Origin: Ruminococcus_C sp963590855
GTDB lineage: Bacteria > Bacillota > Clostridia > Oscillospirales > Ruminococcaceae
NCBI GenBank assembly: GCA_963590855.1
Contig: CAVAQT010000016.1
Span: 1 to 54,649, forward strand
DNA: 54,649 nucleotides
Direction: 5' to 3'
Shown here: positions 33,154 through 40,646 of the stretch, in pieces
Numbering within the stretch: the first letter of the stretch is position 1
Layout of the letters: every line of letters starts with the position of its first letter
Translations under genes and position numbers: made by a program
The notes under the pieces: model-generated
Told to the model about the DNA's origin: nothing
What the model saw: the letters and a program-made list of their open reading frames with translations, nothing else
Databases searched by the model: none

Positions 33154-33186
33154 ATTTTGCATGCCGTGTTTTCAGCGACAAGAATT

Positions 33187-33215
33187 ATTATAGCACAACT
33201 CTTTTGCTTTGTCAA
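33187..33215 (-). promoter_or_regulatory. Promoter of the tRNA-Leu cluster
   Basis: Perfect consensus on the minus strand: TTGACA (33210-33215), 17 bases, TATAAT (33187-33192). Such a full match is typical of stable RNA genes. Confidence 0.88.
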
Positions 33216-33298
33216 GTCTTTTTTTCAATTTTTTTCGTTTTTTTTCGGATTTTTTTGAGCGTGACAAAAAGTAACGCATTTTCGGACTTTTCTTCTAC

Positions 33299-33327
33299 TT
33301 GCACAAAATGCAGAACTGTGTTATAAT
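33299..33327 (+). promoter_or_regulatory. Promoter for the cysteine desulfurase gene
   Basis: TTGCAC (33299-33304) and TATAAT (33322-33327) with a 17-base spacer, 95 bases before the start codon. Confidence 0.75.
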
Positions 33328-33422
33328 GGTAAAGCATTCTAAACGTCCGGCACAGCGGATGCATTTTGCTGCCGTACCGGGCTGTCAAAGCGTATCTTGA
33401 CCACGTTATGGGGGAAATGAAT

Positions 33423-34553
33423 ATGGAACATTATCTGGATAATGCTGCAACTACAAAGCCGTGTGCTGAAGCAGCGGCGGCAGTGATGAGCTGTATCTCA
33501 TCACACTATGGCAATCCGTCCTCGCTCCACCGCAAGGGTCTGGAGGCACAGCATGAAATCGAATATGCCCGCAATCAGATTGCAGGCGCACTGGGCTGCA
33601 AGCCCCAGGAAGTTGTCTTTACATCCGGTGCGACGGAAAGCACCAATCTGGCGCTGCGCGGCGCGGCGGTAGCCTATGGCAGAAAGCGGAAGAAGATCGT
33701 TACCAGTGCTGTGGAACACGCTTCCGTCAGAGAGACCATGGCGCATCTGGAGACACTGGGCTTTCAGATTGTACAAGTCTGTCCCGATGCGGACGGCGTG
33801 TATCATGCGGAGGATTTTCTCCGGGAGACGGACAAGGATACCTGTCTCGTCAGCATCATGCTGGTCAACAATGAAAACGGCTATCGGATGCCTGTCGAAG
33901 AGGTGTTCCGTGCATTGAAGCGGCGCGATCCGGAGATCATTACCCATTGCGATGCCGTGCAGGGCTTTTTAAAGATTCCGTTTAAGACCAGAACACTTTG
34001 TGCAGATCTGGTCTCTGTCAGTGGTCACAAGGTGCATGCATTAAAAGGTGTAGGCGCGCTGTATGTGCGGCAGGGTGTTCGCCTGAAGCCGGTGCTCTTC
34101 GGGAGTCACCAGGAAAAGGGTCTGCGTCCGGGAACAGAAAGTGTACCACTGATCGCATCGTTTGGTGCGGCAGCAGAAAAGCTGGCGCTGACCATGGAGT
34201 CGCGCTATACACAGGTATCCGGTCTGCGCAGCAGCCTGATTGCACAGCTTCAGGAAATGGAGGATGTTGTGATCCGGGAGATCCCGGGCGCTTCTCCCTA
34301 TGTATTGAATATTTCCCTGCTGGGCTATCGCTCTGAGATCGTCCTACACTTTCTGGAACAGCGCGGCGTTTTTATATCCAGCGGTTCGGCATGTTCCAAG
34401 GGTGCAAGCAGCGGTGTTCTGGAAGCGTTTGGTGCAAAGCCGGCAGAGGTAGACAGTGCTCTGCGCATCAGCTTTTGCGCAGAGAATACAGAAGAAGATA
34501 TTGAGGCTCTGGTACAGGGCTTGAAAGATGCACAGAAAGAACTGATGCACTGA
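33423..34553 (+). CDS. Cysteine desulfurase (NifS/IscS type)
   Basis: A PLP enzyme that removes sulfur from cysteine and passes it on as a persulfide. Class V aminotransferase landmarks: HYLDNAATTKPC at the N-terminus, FTSGATESTNLALRG, VEHASV, MLVNNENG, DAVQGF and the PLP lysine in SVSGHKVHALKGVGALYV. The active-site cysteine is in SSGSACSKG. At 376 aa it matches the group that pairs with ThiI (NifZ-like in Bacillus); the next gene is indeed thiI, 32 bases downstream, so it most likely supplies sulfur for 4-thiouridine in tRNA. I start at 33423 because GGGGG is best spaced for this ATG rather than those at 33408 or 33417. Confidence 0.93.
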   Translation: MEHYLDNAATTKPCAEAAAAVMSCISSHYGNPSSLHRKGLEAQHEIEYARNQIAGALGCKPQEVVFTSGATESTNLALRGAAVAYGRKRKKIVTSAVEHASVRETMAHLETLGFQIVQVCPDADGVYHAEDFLRETDKDTCLVSIMLVNNENGYRMPVEEVFRALKRRDPEIITHCDAVQGFLKIPFKTRTLCADLVSVSGHKVHALKGVGALYVRQGVRLKPVLFGSHQEKGLRPGTESVPLIASFGAAAEKLALTMESRYTQVSGLRSSLIAQLQEMEDVVIREIPGASPYVLNISLLGYRSEIVLHFLEQRGVFISSGSACSKGASSGVLEAFGAKPAEVDSALRISFCAENTEEDIEALVQGLKDAQKELMH

Positions 34554-34585
34554 GAATCTGTTTTTCAACAGAAGGAGTAAAGAAT

Positions 34586-35764
34586 ATGGCAAAAGAATTG
34601 ATCTTGGCAAAATACGGTGAGATGGCGCTGAAAGGGCTGAACCGGGGCACATTTGAGGATATCCTCATGAAAAATCTGCGCCGCCGTCTGAAAAAGTTCG
34701 GCGCATTCAAGCTGACTCGCGCACAGTCTACCATTTATATGGAACCGCTGTCAGAGGATATCGACCTGGACGAGGTGCTGGAGCACTTGCAGACCGTGTT
34801 TGGCATTGCGGCGCTGTGCCGTGCCTGCACCTGTGAAAAGACAATGGAGGATATTTCGGCAAAGGCTGTCCCTTATCTGGAAGAGGTTTTGCAGGGCGCG
34901 AATACCTTTAAAGTAGAGGCAAAGCGTGCGGACAAGGCATTTCCGTTGAAATCCCCGGAGATCTGCATGGAATTGGGCGGCATTCTTCTGGATGCATATC
35001 CGCATCTGTCTGTGGACGTGCATCATCCGGACGTGACAGTCATGGTAGAGATCCGTGACACCCATGCGTTTGTCCACGGGGCAAACCTCAAGGGCGCGGG
35101 CGGTCTCCCGGTGGGAAGCAGCGGAAAGGCGCTGCTGCTGCTGTCCGGCGGCATTGACAGCCCGGTGGCTGGCTATCGCATGGCGCGCCGCGGTGTACAT
35201 ATTTCCGCAATCCACTATGTCAGCCCGCCTTATACCTCAGATCGTGCACAGGAAAAGGTGGAACAGCTCTGTCAGGAACTGACACCGTACTGCGGCAATA
35301 TTGCCTTCTTCTGCGTTCCCTTTACGGAAATTCAGGAAGCGATCAAAACCTATTGCCCTGAGGAATATTTTACAGTAATCATGCGGCGGCTGATGATGGA
35401 GATCGCCCAGAAGATCGCCGCAAAGGACAACTGTCTGGCACTGATTACCGGCGAAAGTGTGGGACAGGTGGCGAGCCAGACCATGCAGGCGATCGCCTGC
35501 ACAGATGCCGTCAGCAAGATCCCGGTATTCCGTCCGCTCATCGGTTCAGATAAGACGGAAATTGTAGAAACTGCCCGGATGATCGGCACATTTGAGACCT
35601 CCACATTGCCCTATGAGGACTGCTGCACAGTCTTTACCCCGAAGCACCCGAAGGTGCGTCCGTCTCTGGCAGAGGTGGAAAAGGCACAGGCAAAATTCGA
35701 CTTTACTGCCATGATTGATAAGGCGGTAGAGGGCACAACAATGAAGGTATTTGAACTGAACTGA
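34586..35764 (+). CDS. thiI: tRNA 4-thiouridine synthase ThiI
   Basis: Adenylates U8 of tRNA and inserts sulfur received from a cysteine desulfurase. It has an N-terminal ferredoxin-like and THUMP domain (ILAKYGEMALKGLNRGTFE to HHPDVTVMVEIRD) and a PP-loop ATPase domain with LLLLSGGIDSPVAGY. The later ITGESVGQVASQTMQ and RPLIGSDKTEIVETA are also typical. At 392 aa it lacks the C-terminal rhodanese domain of the E. coli enzyme, as usual in Firmicutes, where a dedicated NifS-type partner hands over sulfur. That partner is encoded directly upstream. AGGAG precedes the ATG. Confidence 0.96.
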   Translation: MAKELILAKYGEMALKGLNRGTFEDILMKNLRRRLKKFGAFKLTRAQSTIYMEPLSEDIDLDEVLEHLQTVFGIAALCRACTCEKTMEDISAKAVPYLEEVLQGANTFKVEAKRADKAFPLKSPEICMELGGILLDAYPHLSVDVHHPDVTVMVEIRDTHAFVHGANLKGAGGLPVGSSGKALLLLSGGIDSPVAGYRMARRGVHISAIHYVSPPYTSDRAQEKVEQLCQELTPYCGNIAFFCVPFTEIQEAIKTYCPEEYFTVIMRRLMMEIAQKIAAKDNCLALITGESVGQVASQTMQAIACTDAVSKIPVFRPLIGSDKTEIVETARMIGTFETSTLPYEDCCTVFTPKHPKVRPSLAEVEKAQAKFDFTAMIDKAVEGTTMKVFELN

Positions 35765-35853
35765 ACGAACTTTCGGACAACTTCTTTTTCCTCGGATTTT
35801 TGCGTTGAAAAGCACAATTGCCCAACTCATTTCACAGAGAGGTGCTGCAGGAT

Positions 35854-36435
35854 ATGGCATATACATTATTAGATGAAAAAAAAGTGTGTCGTATTTATCA
35901 AGACACCGAAAAAGCACTTGACAAAACCCTCAAACATATTGTACAATTATTAGATGGAGAACATCAGACCATTGCCACGGCAGAGAGCTGTACCGGCGGA
36001 TTGCTGTCACAGCTGATTACCTCTGTTCCGGGCGCGTCCCGTGTCTTTGAACTGGGACTGTGTACCTATGCGGAACGGATGAAAACGAAGCTGCTGGATG
36101 TTCCGGCGGCGCTGATCGCGGCACATGGTGTGGTGAGTGCAGAGGTGGCTTCTGCGATGGCACAGGGCTTGTTTCAGCAGTCGGATGCTGACCTCTGTCT
36201 CTCGGTGACCGGTCTGGCAGGGCCCGGCGGCGGAACGCCGGAACAGCCTGTGGGAACGGTCTATGCAGGGATACGATATGGGGAGCAGGAGGCAGTCATG
36301 CACTTGCAGCTTTGGCGATACGGACTGCGCACACGGGAAGAGATCCGTCTGGGGACGGCGGTGTGCGTATTCGGTATGGCAGAACGTATCCTGATGGAGG
36401 AAGCAGAATGCAGGAAGAAGAAAAATCCGCTGTAA
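35854..36435 (+). CDS. pncC: Nicotinamide-nucleotide amidohydrolase (CinA C-terminal domain)
   Basis: Converts NMN to nicotinate mononucleotide in the pyridine nucleotide cycle. The CinA C-terminal domain is clear: IATAESCTGGLLSQLITSVPGAS, then the SVTGLAGPGGGTPEQPVGTVYAGI phosphate-binding region (given here as adjoining pieces), with the usual length of about 160 aa plus a short N-terminal helix. The N-terminal MoCF-like domain of full CinA is missing. The start at 35854 follows GAGAGGTG. A TTG start at 35818 is possible but less likely. The following sortase gene overlaps its end by 28 bases, so the two are translationally linked. Confidence 0.92.
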   Translation: MAYTLLDEKKVCRIYQDTEKALDKTLKHIVQLLDGEHQTIATAESCTGGLLSQLITSVPGASRVFELGLCTYAERMKTKLLDVPAALIAAHGVVSAEVASAMAQGLFQQSDADLCLSVTGLAGPGGGTPEQPVGTVYAGIRYGEQEAVMHLQLWRYGLRTREEIRLGTAVCVFGMAERILMEEAECRKKKNPL

Positions 36436-37736
36436 CACCAAAAGAGGCAGCGGTGTCATCCGATGCACCGGCAGATGTTTCTGAAACGGCAGAGGAAAAA
36501 ACAAAGGGCGGCAGTAAAGCAGAGACGGAGATGGAGCCGCAGGACAAGATCCGGGCGATCCGTACCAGTTTGTTTCATATTGCGCAGGAAGAAGAGGAAG
36601 AGGCGGTCTCTCTTCGGGTGGCATATCAGATCCGGCAGGTAAAGGATCAGAAAGAACATCCGGAAAAGTATCCGCCGCCTCCGCCCCGTGTGCCGCCGAA
36701 ACCGAAAAAGAAAACCGCAGGGCAAAAACTGCTGGGGCTTTTTCCACAGCGCGGCGACCCTGCCGGAGAAGTGGTGCGAAAGAGCATTTTCCTTTTTTCG
36801 GCGGCGGTTTTTCTGGTCTGCATCGTGCTGATCGTGCTGTATTTTGTGGATATTCTCCGTGCAGACAAGATGTATGAGGATATCGGCACGAATTATCACG
36901 CCAATCTTTCGGCACAGACCACAACGGCGACGCCGGTAACACAGCTGGAAGAGGAAACACCGACGGAAAAGATCTATACGCTTTTGCCGGGTGCGGCGGA
37001 GTTGCTGGCGATGAATGATGAGATCAATGGCTGGATCACCATTCCGGACACAAAGGTGGATTATCCGGTGCTGCATCATCTGAATGATGAACCGGGAAAT
37101 GAGTACTATCTTTACCGGAATGTGCAGAAAGAGGATTCCAAGCCCGGTTCGATCTTTTTGGATTCCCGCTGCTCTTTCGATGATGTCGGCGAGGACGGCA
37201 CACTGCAAACACCCAATTCAGACAATCTGATCATTTATGGGCACAACATGCGTGACCTGTCCATGTTCGGTACGCTGAAATATTACCGTACCGAGGAAAC
37301 TTATTACGATGAACACCCAATCATCCAGCTCAATTCCAATTATGAGACCTATCAGTATAAGATCTTCGGCTATTTCATTGCAGATGCCGAGGACAAGACG
37401 GATACCCGGTTCGAGTATTGGAATGAGATCAATTTTTCGGGTGAGAAGGAATTTTATAATTATGTCAATGAGGTCAAGCGGCGGACGCTTCGCATCACAA
37501 ATGTAGATGTCACCTATGGTGACCAGCTGCTGACTCTCTCTACCTGCAATAATGCATTTGATACAGCCCGCCTGGTGATCGTGGCGCGGCGTGTGCGGGA
37601 CGGTGAAGATCCCAATGAACGGATCGCCGGAAGCATCCCGAACCCGAACATCAAGTGGCCCAATGTGTATTATCTGCGGCATGAAAAGACATACAACCCC
37701 GATGCGCCCTTTGCACCATACGGACAAGGGGACTGA
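36408..37736 (+). CDS. Class B sortase with long N-terminal cytoplasmic region
   Basis: A membrane-anchored transpeptidase of the SrtB family. On the 442-aa product: acidic/Pro-rich cytoplasmic segment 1-120 (including five consecutive prolines near 89-93), one membrane helix about 125-148, a Thr-rich stalk, then the sortase domain from about 195. The catalytic triad is His279 in IIYGHNMRDL, Cys380 in LTLSTCNNAF and Arg388. The SrtB N-terminal motif INGWITIPDTKVDYPV is intact. The long cytoplasmic N-terminus is unusual for sortases. The start at 36408 has GGAGG 7 bases upstream and lies inside pncC. Its stop overlaps the start of the next sortase. Confidence 0.92.
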   Translation: MQEEEKSAVTPKEAAVSSDAPADVSETAEEKTKGGSKAETEMEPQDKIRAIRTSLFHIAQEEEEEAVSLRVAYQIRQVKDQKEHPEKYPPPPPRVPPKPKKKTAGQKLLGLFPQRGDPAGEVVRKSIFLFSAAVFLVCIVLIVLYFVDILRADKMYEDIGTNYHANLSAQTTTATPVTQLEEETPTEKIYTLLPGAAELLAMNDEINGWITIPDTKVDYPVLHHLNDEPGNEYYLYRNVQKEDSKPGSIFLDSRCSFDDVGEDGTLQTPNSDNLIIYGHNMRDLSMFGTLKYYRTEETYYDEHPIIQLNSNYETYQYKIFGYFIADAEDKTDTRFEYWNEINFSGEKEFYNYVNEVKRRTLRITNVDVTYGDQLLTLSTCNNAFDTARLVIVARRVRDGEDPNERIAGSIPNPNIKWPNVYYLRHEKTYNPDAPFAPYGQGD

Positions 37737-38563
37737 TGGAAATGAGGAATCACAATATGAAGAAATGGCAAAGCGGCGCAGTTGCTGCGGCACTGGTATT
37801 TTCCATGTTTGCCACCGGATGCGGTGCGCAGATCGATCAGAATGCCACGATCGAAACTTCTGCACCTGCCACAGAGGCACCTACAGAAGCGACGACTGCG
37901 GCGCCGGAACTGACGGAGCGTGCAAAGAAGCTTTTGGCACAGAATCCGGATACTGTGGGCTACATCACCATTGACGGCACACAGGTGGACAATCCTGTGG
38001 TACAGACCGGCGACAACGAATATTATCTGGATCACGGCTTCGATGGTCAGGAGTTCCGTGCCGGCACCGTATTTATGGACTGCACGGACACCTTTGGCGC
38101 ATATCCGGATCAGTGGTCGGAAAATATTGTCCTCTACGGGCACAACATGGCAGACAACACCATGTTCGGTTCGCTGCGGCGGTATCGCCAGAATCCGTCT
38201 TATTATAAGGAATCACCCTTTATCACATTCAGTTCCAACTATGCGGACTATACTTATGTGATGGTGGGTCTGATTATCACCGGCGGTGATGCGGATTCGG
38301 ACTTTAAGTATTGGCAGATGGAAGAACTGGACGACAAGTCTGCGTTTGACAGCTATATGGGCTCGGTCAATTCCAAGAATATGATCGACAATCCCATTGA
38401 TGTGCAGTACGGAGACAGCCTTCTGACGCTGTCGACCTGTTACTCAGACGAGGACAACTCTCGTTTTGTAATTGTAGCGCGGCGGCTTCGCGACGGCGAG
38501 GATACCGCTTCGATGCTGAAAACCATTCAGGGCAGCAGCGAAACAACTGCTGCACAGGAGTGA
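37736..38563 (+). CDS. Class B sortase, possibly a lipoprotein
   Basis: A second SrtB-like enzyme of 275 aa. The N-terminus (KKWQSGAVAAALVFSMFATGC) ends in a possible lipobox with Cys29, instead of the plain transmembrane anchor most sortases have. A Thr/Ala/Pro stalk (38-58) leads to the sortase domain with GYITIDGTQVDNPVV, His136 in VLYGHNMADN, Cys235 in LTLSTCYSDE and Arg243. It shares the domain layout of the preceding sortase and overlaps it by one base (TGATG). Alternative starts at 37742 and 37757 also have plausible ribosome binding sites; the last (MKKWQ) would suit a lipoprotein best. Sortase substrates are not in the window. Confidence 0.9.
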   Translation: MEMRNHNMKKWQSGAVAAALVFSMFATGCGAQIDQNATIETSAPATEAPTEATTAAPELTERAKKLLAQNPDTVGYITIDGTQVDNPVVQTGDNEYYLDHGFDGQEFRAGTVFMDCTDTFGAYPDQWSENIVLYGHNMADNTMFGSLRRYRQNPSYYKESPFITFSSNYADYTYVMVGLIITGGDADSDFKYWQMEELDDKSAFDSYMGSVNSKNMIDNPIDVQYGDSLLTLSTCYSDEDNSRFVIVARRLRDGEDTASMLKTIQGSSETTAAQE

Positions 38564-38629
38564 CACGACCGGGAGGGAAACCTCGTCCGGTACTTCTGTG
38601 CGGCAAACGGACAGATGGGAATCGGTCCG

Positions 38630-38677
38630 GAGCGTTTGTCGAAAACGCTCACATCAATACCCGGTATTTTTTACCGG
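38630..38677 (+). other. Two small hairpins upstream of the SpoIID-like gene
   Basis: GAGCGTT / AACGCTC (38630-38650) and CCGGTA / TACCGG (38661-38677) lie between the second sortase and the next start codon. The second has a T-rich loop rather than a trailing T-run. They may be processing or weak termination sites. Confidence 0.35.
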
Positions 38678-38695
38678 TGAAAATGGAGTTTTGAT

Positions 38696-39814
38696 ATGAA
38701 AGCACGTTACCCACAAATGGGTATTGCACTTGCGGCTGCGGTGTTGCTGGCAGGTACCTGTGCAGTGAATGCATATGCCGTGCCGGAAACAGATACCACA
38801 GGTACTAGTACTGCGGCATCTGAGACGGCTTCGGCGGCAGCAACAGCCACGGAAGAGAGTAACGATACCTTGTGGAAAGCTGAGATTTCAGATTACGATT
38901 CCAGCTTATCATTGGTACAGTATGAAGAAGTTAAGCCGTCAGAAGCCCAGGCTGCTGCGATCGAGAGTGCGACGACACCCCGGGAATCCGCAGCAATGGC
39001 GTCTTCTGACGCATCAGGAAGTGCAAACATCGGCATGGCTGCTTCTCTGGCAGCCTCAGTAGAGGCCGGTCAGTTTGCCTTCACCACTTATGGATATGGA
39101 CATTGTGTAGGCATGAGTCAGAACGGTGCGAACTACTACGCATCCTACGGCGGCTATGACTACCAGTCGATTTTGTTTCATTATTTTCCCGGTACAACAC
39201 TGGTGCAGGAGAGTGCAGACAGCACGATCACCGCAAACGGTGTGACCGGCAGTTATGTGGATATCATTTCGCAGATCGTATATAACGAAATGAGTTCTAC
39301 CATGCATCCGGAGGCCATGAAGGCACAGGCAATCGCTGCTTATTCGTACATTATGTTTAACGGCGGCAGCGTAAACAATGTGGTTCTGAAGCCGAATCCG
39401 CCGCAAAATGTCATTGATGCGGTTTCCGCAGTAGCCGGACAGGCACTGTATTATGACGGAGGCTATGCTTTGACCGTTTACGGCGCATCCAGCGGCGGTG
39501 CTACCGCAAGCTCGGGTGATATCTGGGGCAGACAGTATGACTATCTGGTCAGCGTTCCCTGCGAATATGATGCGGAATATGATCCCTATTATGGTGTGGT
39601 CACCTATATGTCTGTGGATGAAGTGCGCTCCCGGATCCAGAATGCCTATGGCATTTCTCTTTCCTCGAATCCGTCCAACTGGATTCAACTGGAGGTCGGG
39701 GACAGCGGTTTTGTCCGCTCCGTCAATATCGACGGACAGAAAACAGTAAACGGTGATGCGTTCAGCAGCGTTCTGGGACTCTTGAGTGCCCGGTTCGCCT
39801 ATGTATGCGGATAA
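38696..39814 (+). CDS. SpoIID/LytB-like protein with permuted motif order
   Basis: A 372-aa secreted protein: signal peptide 1-28 (cleavage near AYA), Ala/Ser/Thr-rich segment to about 120, then SpoIID-related sequence. In ordinary SpoIID the G-x-GHGVGMSQ motif closes the domain. Here GYGHCVGMSQNGANYYASYGG with QSILFHYFPGTTL (133-168) comes first, followed by the normally N-terminal part: QIVYNEMSSTMHPEAMKAQ (194-211, Glu198 matching the catalytic Glu of SpoIID), VYGASSGGATASS (261-273), the PYLxSVP-like DYLVSVPCE, and LGLLSARFAYVCG at the very end. This is what a circular permutation would look like. SpoIID proteins are lytic transglycosylases or amidase enhancers acting on peptidoglycan. 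Confidence 0.85.
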   Translation: MKARYPQMGIALAAAVLLAGTCAVNAYAVPETDTTGTSTAASETASAAATATEESNDTLWKAEISDYDSSLSLVQYEEVKPSEAQAAAIESATTPRESAAMASSDASGSANIGMAASLAASVEAGQFAFTTYGYGHCVGMSQNGANYYASYGGYDYQSILFHYFPGTTLVQESADSTITANGVTGSYVDIISQIVYNEMSSTMHPEAMKAQAIAAYSYIMFNGGSVNNVVLKPNPPQNVIDAVSAVAGQALYYDGGYALTVYGASSGGATASSGDIWGRQYDYLVSVPCEYDAEYDPYYGVVTYMSVDEVRSRIQNAYGISLSSNPSNWIQLEVGDSGFVRSVNIDGQKTVNGDAFSSVLGLLSARFAYVCG

Positions 39815-39957
39815 ATTTAGAAAATAACCAGAAAGCACAGAAGCCGCGAGAACCGGAAGTGCTAGAAAAAGCTTTTTCGGGAATCATTTGACGGGGAACT
39901 GTCATACAATAGCACTACCGGAGAACGGCAATGTGTTTTTATGGAGGAGAAAAACAA

Positions 39958-40533
39958 ATGGATTTTCGTGACCAGTTTCGGAAAATGAGCGACGATGTAG
40001 GGAAGATGGCGAGAGAAGTTGCCGATACTTCCAAAAAGGCGACTGCCCGTGCACGGGTACGCCGCATGATCAACAGCTGCAACGATTCGCTCCAGACCAT
40101 TTATCAGGAAATTGGTTCCCGCTATTTTGTGGAGAACCAGTGCAGTCCGGAGGAGCAGTACGAGGGTCTGTTTCAGCAGGCCTCCGATCTGATCGCGCAG
40201 ATCGATGTACTGAAATCAGAACTGGCAGGACTGGACAACGCTACCATTTGTCCGGAATGCGGCTCTAAGGTCAACGACGGACAGAAGTTCTGTCCGGAGT
40301 GCGGTCATAAGAATGAGTCCTATGGCAAGTGGAAGGCAGAGGCAGAGGCGGCAGAAGCTGCCCGCCGTGCAGCGAAAGAGGCAGAGCAGGCAGAACGAGA
40401 CGCCCGCAAGTCTGCACAGGCTGCACCGTCCGCAGTGTACGATACCACTGCAGAGACTGTTTCGGATAACGAGACAGCAGAAGCCGCTTCCGCAGCAGGC
40501 GCAACTGCATGCAGCGGTGACGATGTACAGTAA
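39958..40533 (+). CDS. Zinc-ribbon protein with coiled-coil flanks
   Basis: A 191-aa cytoplasmic protein not tied to a known function. Residues up to about 95 are helical and heptad-like (MAREVADTSKKATARARVRR and EQYEGLFQQASDLIAQID), followed by a double CxxC zinc ribbon (ICPECGSKVNDGQKFCPECGHK) and then an Ala/Glu/Arg-rich long helix (AEAEAAEAARRAAKEAEQAE) and a low-complexity acidic tail. This layout is common among Clostridial zinc-ribbon proteins. GGAGGAG before the ATG at 39958 decides the start over the frame's earlier codons. Confidence 0.8.
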   Translation: MDFRDQFRKMSDDVGKMAREVADTSKKATARARVRRMINSCNDSLQTIYQEIGSRYFVENQCSPEEQYEGLFQQASDLIAQIDVLKSELAGLDNATICPECGSKVNDGQKFCPECGHKNESYGKWKAEAEAAEAARRAAKEAEQAERDARKSAQAAPSAVYDTTAETVSDNETAEAASAAGATACSGDDVQ

Positions 40534-40541
40534 AACCATGC

Positions 40542-40633
40542 TACACACAGAAAAATAAAGAGAGCTTGTTGGACTGTGTGTATTTCGGAAAAAAGTCGGT
40601 GGACACGGACAGTGTGTGCCGGCTTTTCTTTTT
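40542..40633 (+). terminator. Tandem hairpins and terminator in front of ktrB
   Basis: The first hairpin (40542-40550 with 40574-40582) is TACACACAG / CTGTGTGTA. The second (AAAAGTCGG 40591-40599 with CCGGCTTTT 40619-40627) has inner GGACAC/GTGT pairing and is followed by CTTTTT, directly before the ktrB ribosome binding site. It should end the zinc-ribbon gene transcript. CACACA of the first stem could instead pair with TGTGTG inside the second, which would be an antiterminator arrangement for ktrB. Confidence 0.7.
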
Positions 40634-40646
40634 GAGGAGAAAACGT

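Larger units (their letters stand above)
32797..33155. repeat. 135-bp tandem repeat (tRNA-Leu plus spacer)
   Basis: Copies 2, 3 and 4 of the tRNA are each 135 bases apart. The two 48-base spacers (32884-32931 and 33019-33066) are identical. The unit is therefore repeated about 2.7 times; identity ends abruptly on both sides. Confidence 0.95.

Noticed and set aside
32797..33155. Regular direct repeats resembling a CRISPR array
   Set aside because: The repeat units are 87-bp tRNA genes with identical 48-bp spacers; a CRISPR has short repeats and differing spacers.
32776..33162. Open frame of 128 codons with threefold repeated peptide on the minus strand
   Set aside because: It is just the tRNA-Leu array read as protein; the repeats are the tRNA copies.
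35918..35947. TTGACA-N18-TACAAT inside pncC
   Set aside because: Good promoter look-alike, but it lies within the coding sequence ahead of no new gene start; the downstream ATG is out of frame. Could be tested by 5'-end mapping.
39888..39910. TTGACG...TACAAT before the zinc-ribbon gene
   Set aside because: The spacer is only 11 bases, too short for a sigma-A promoter.
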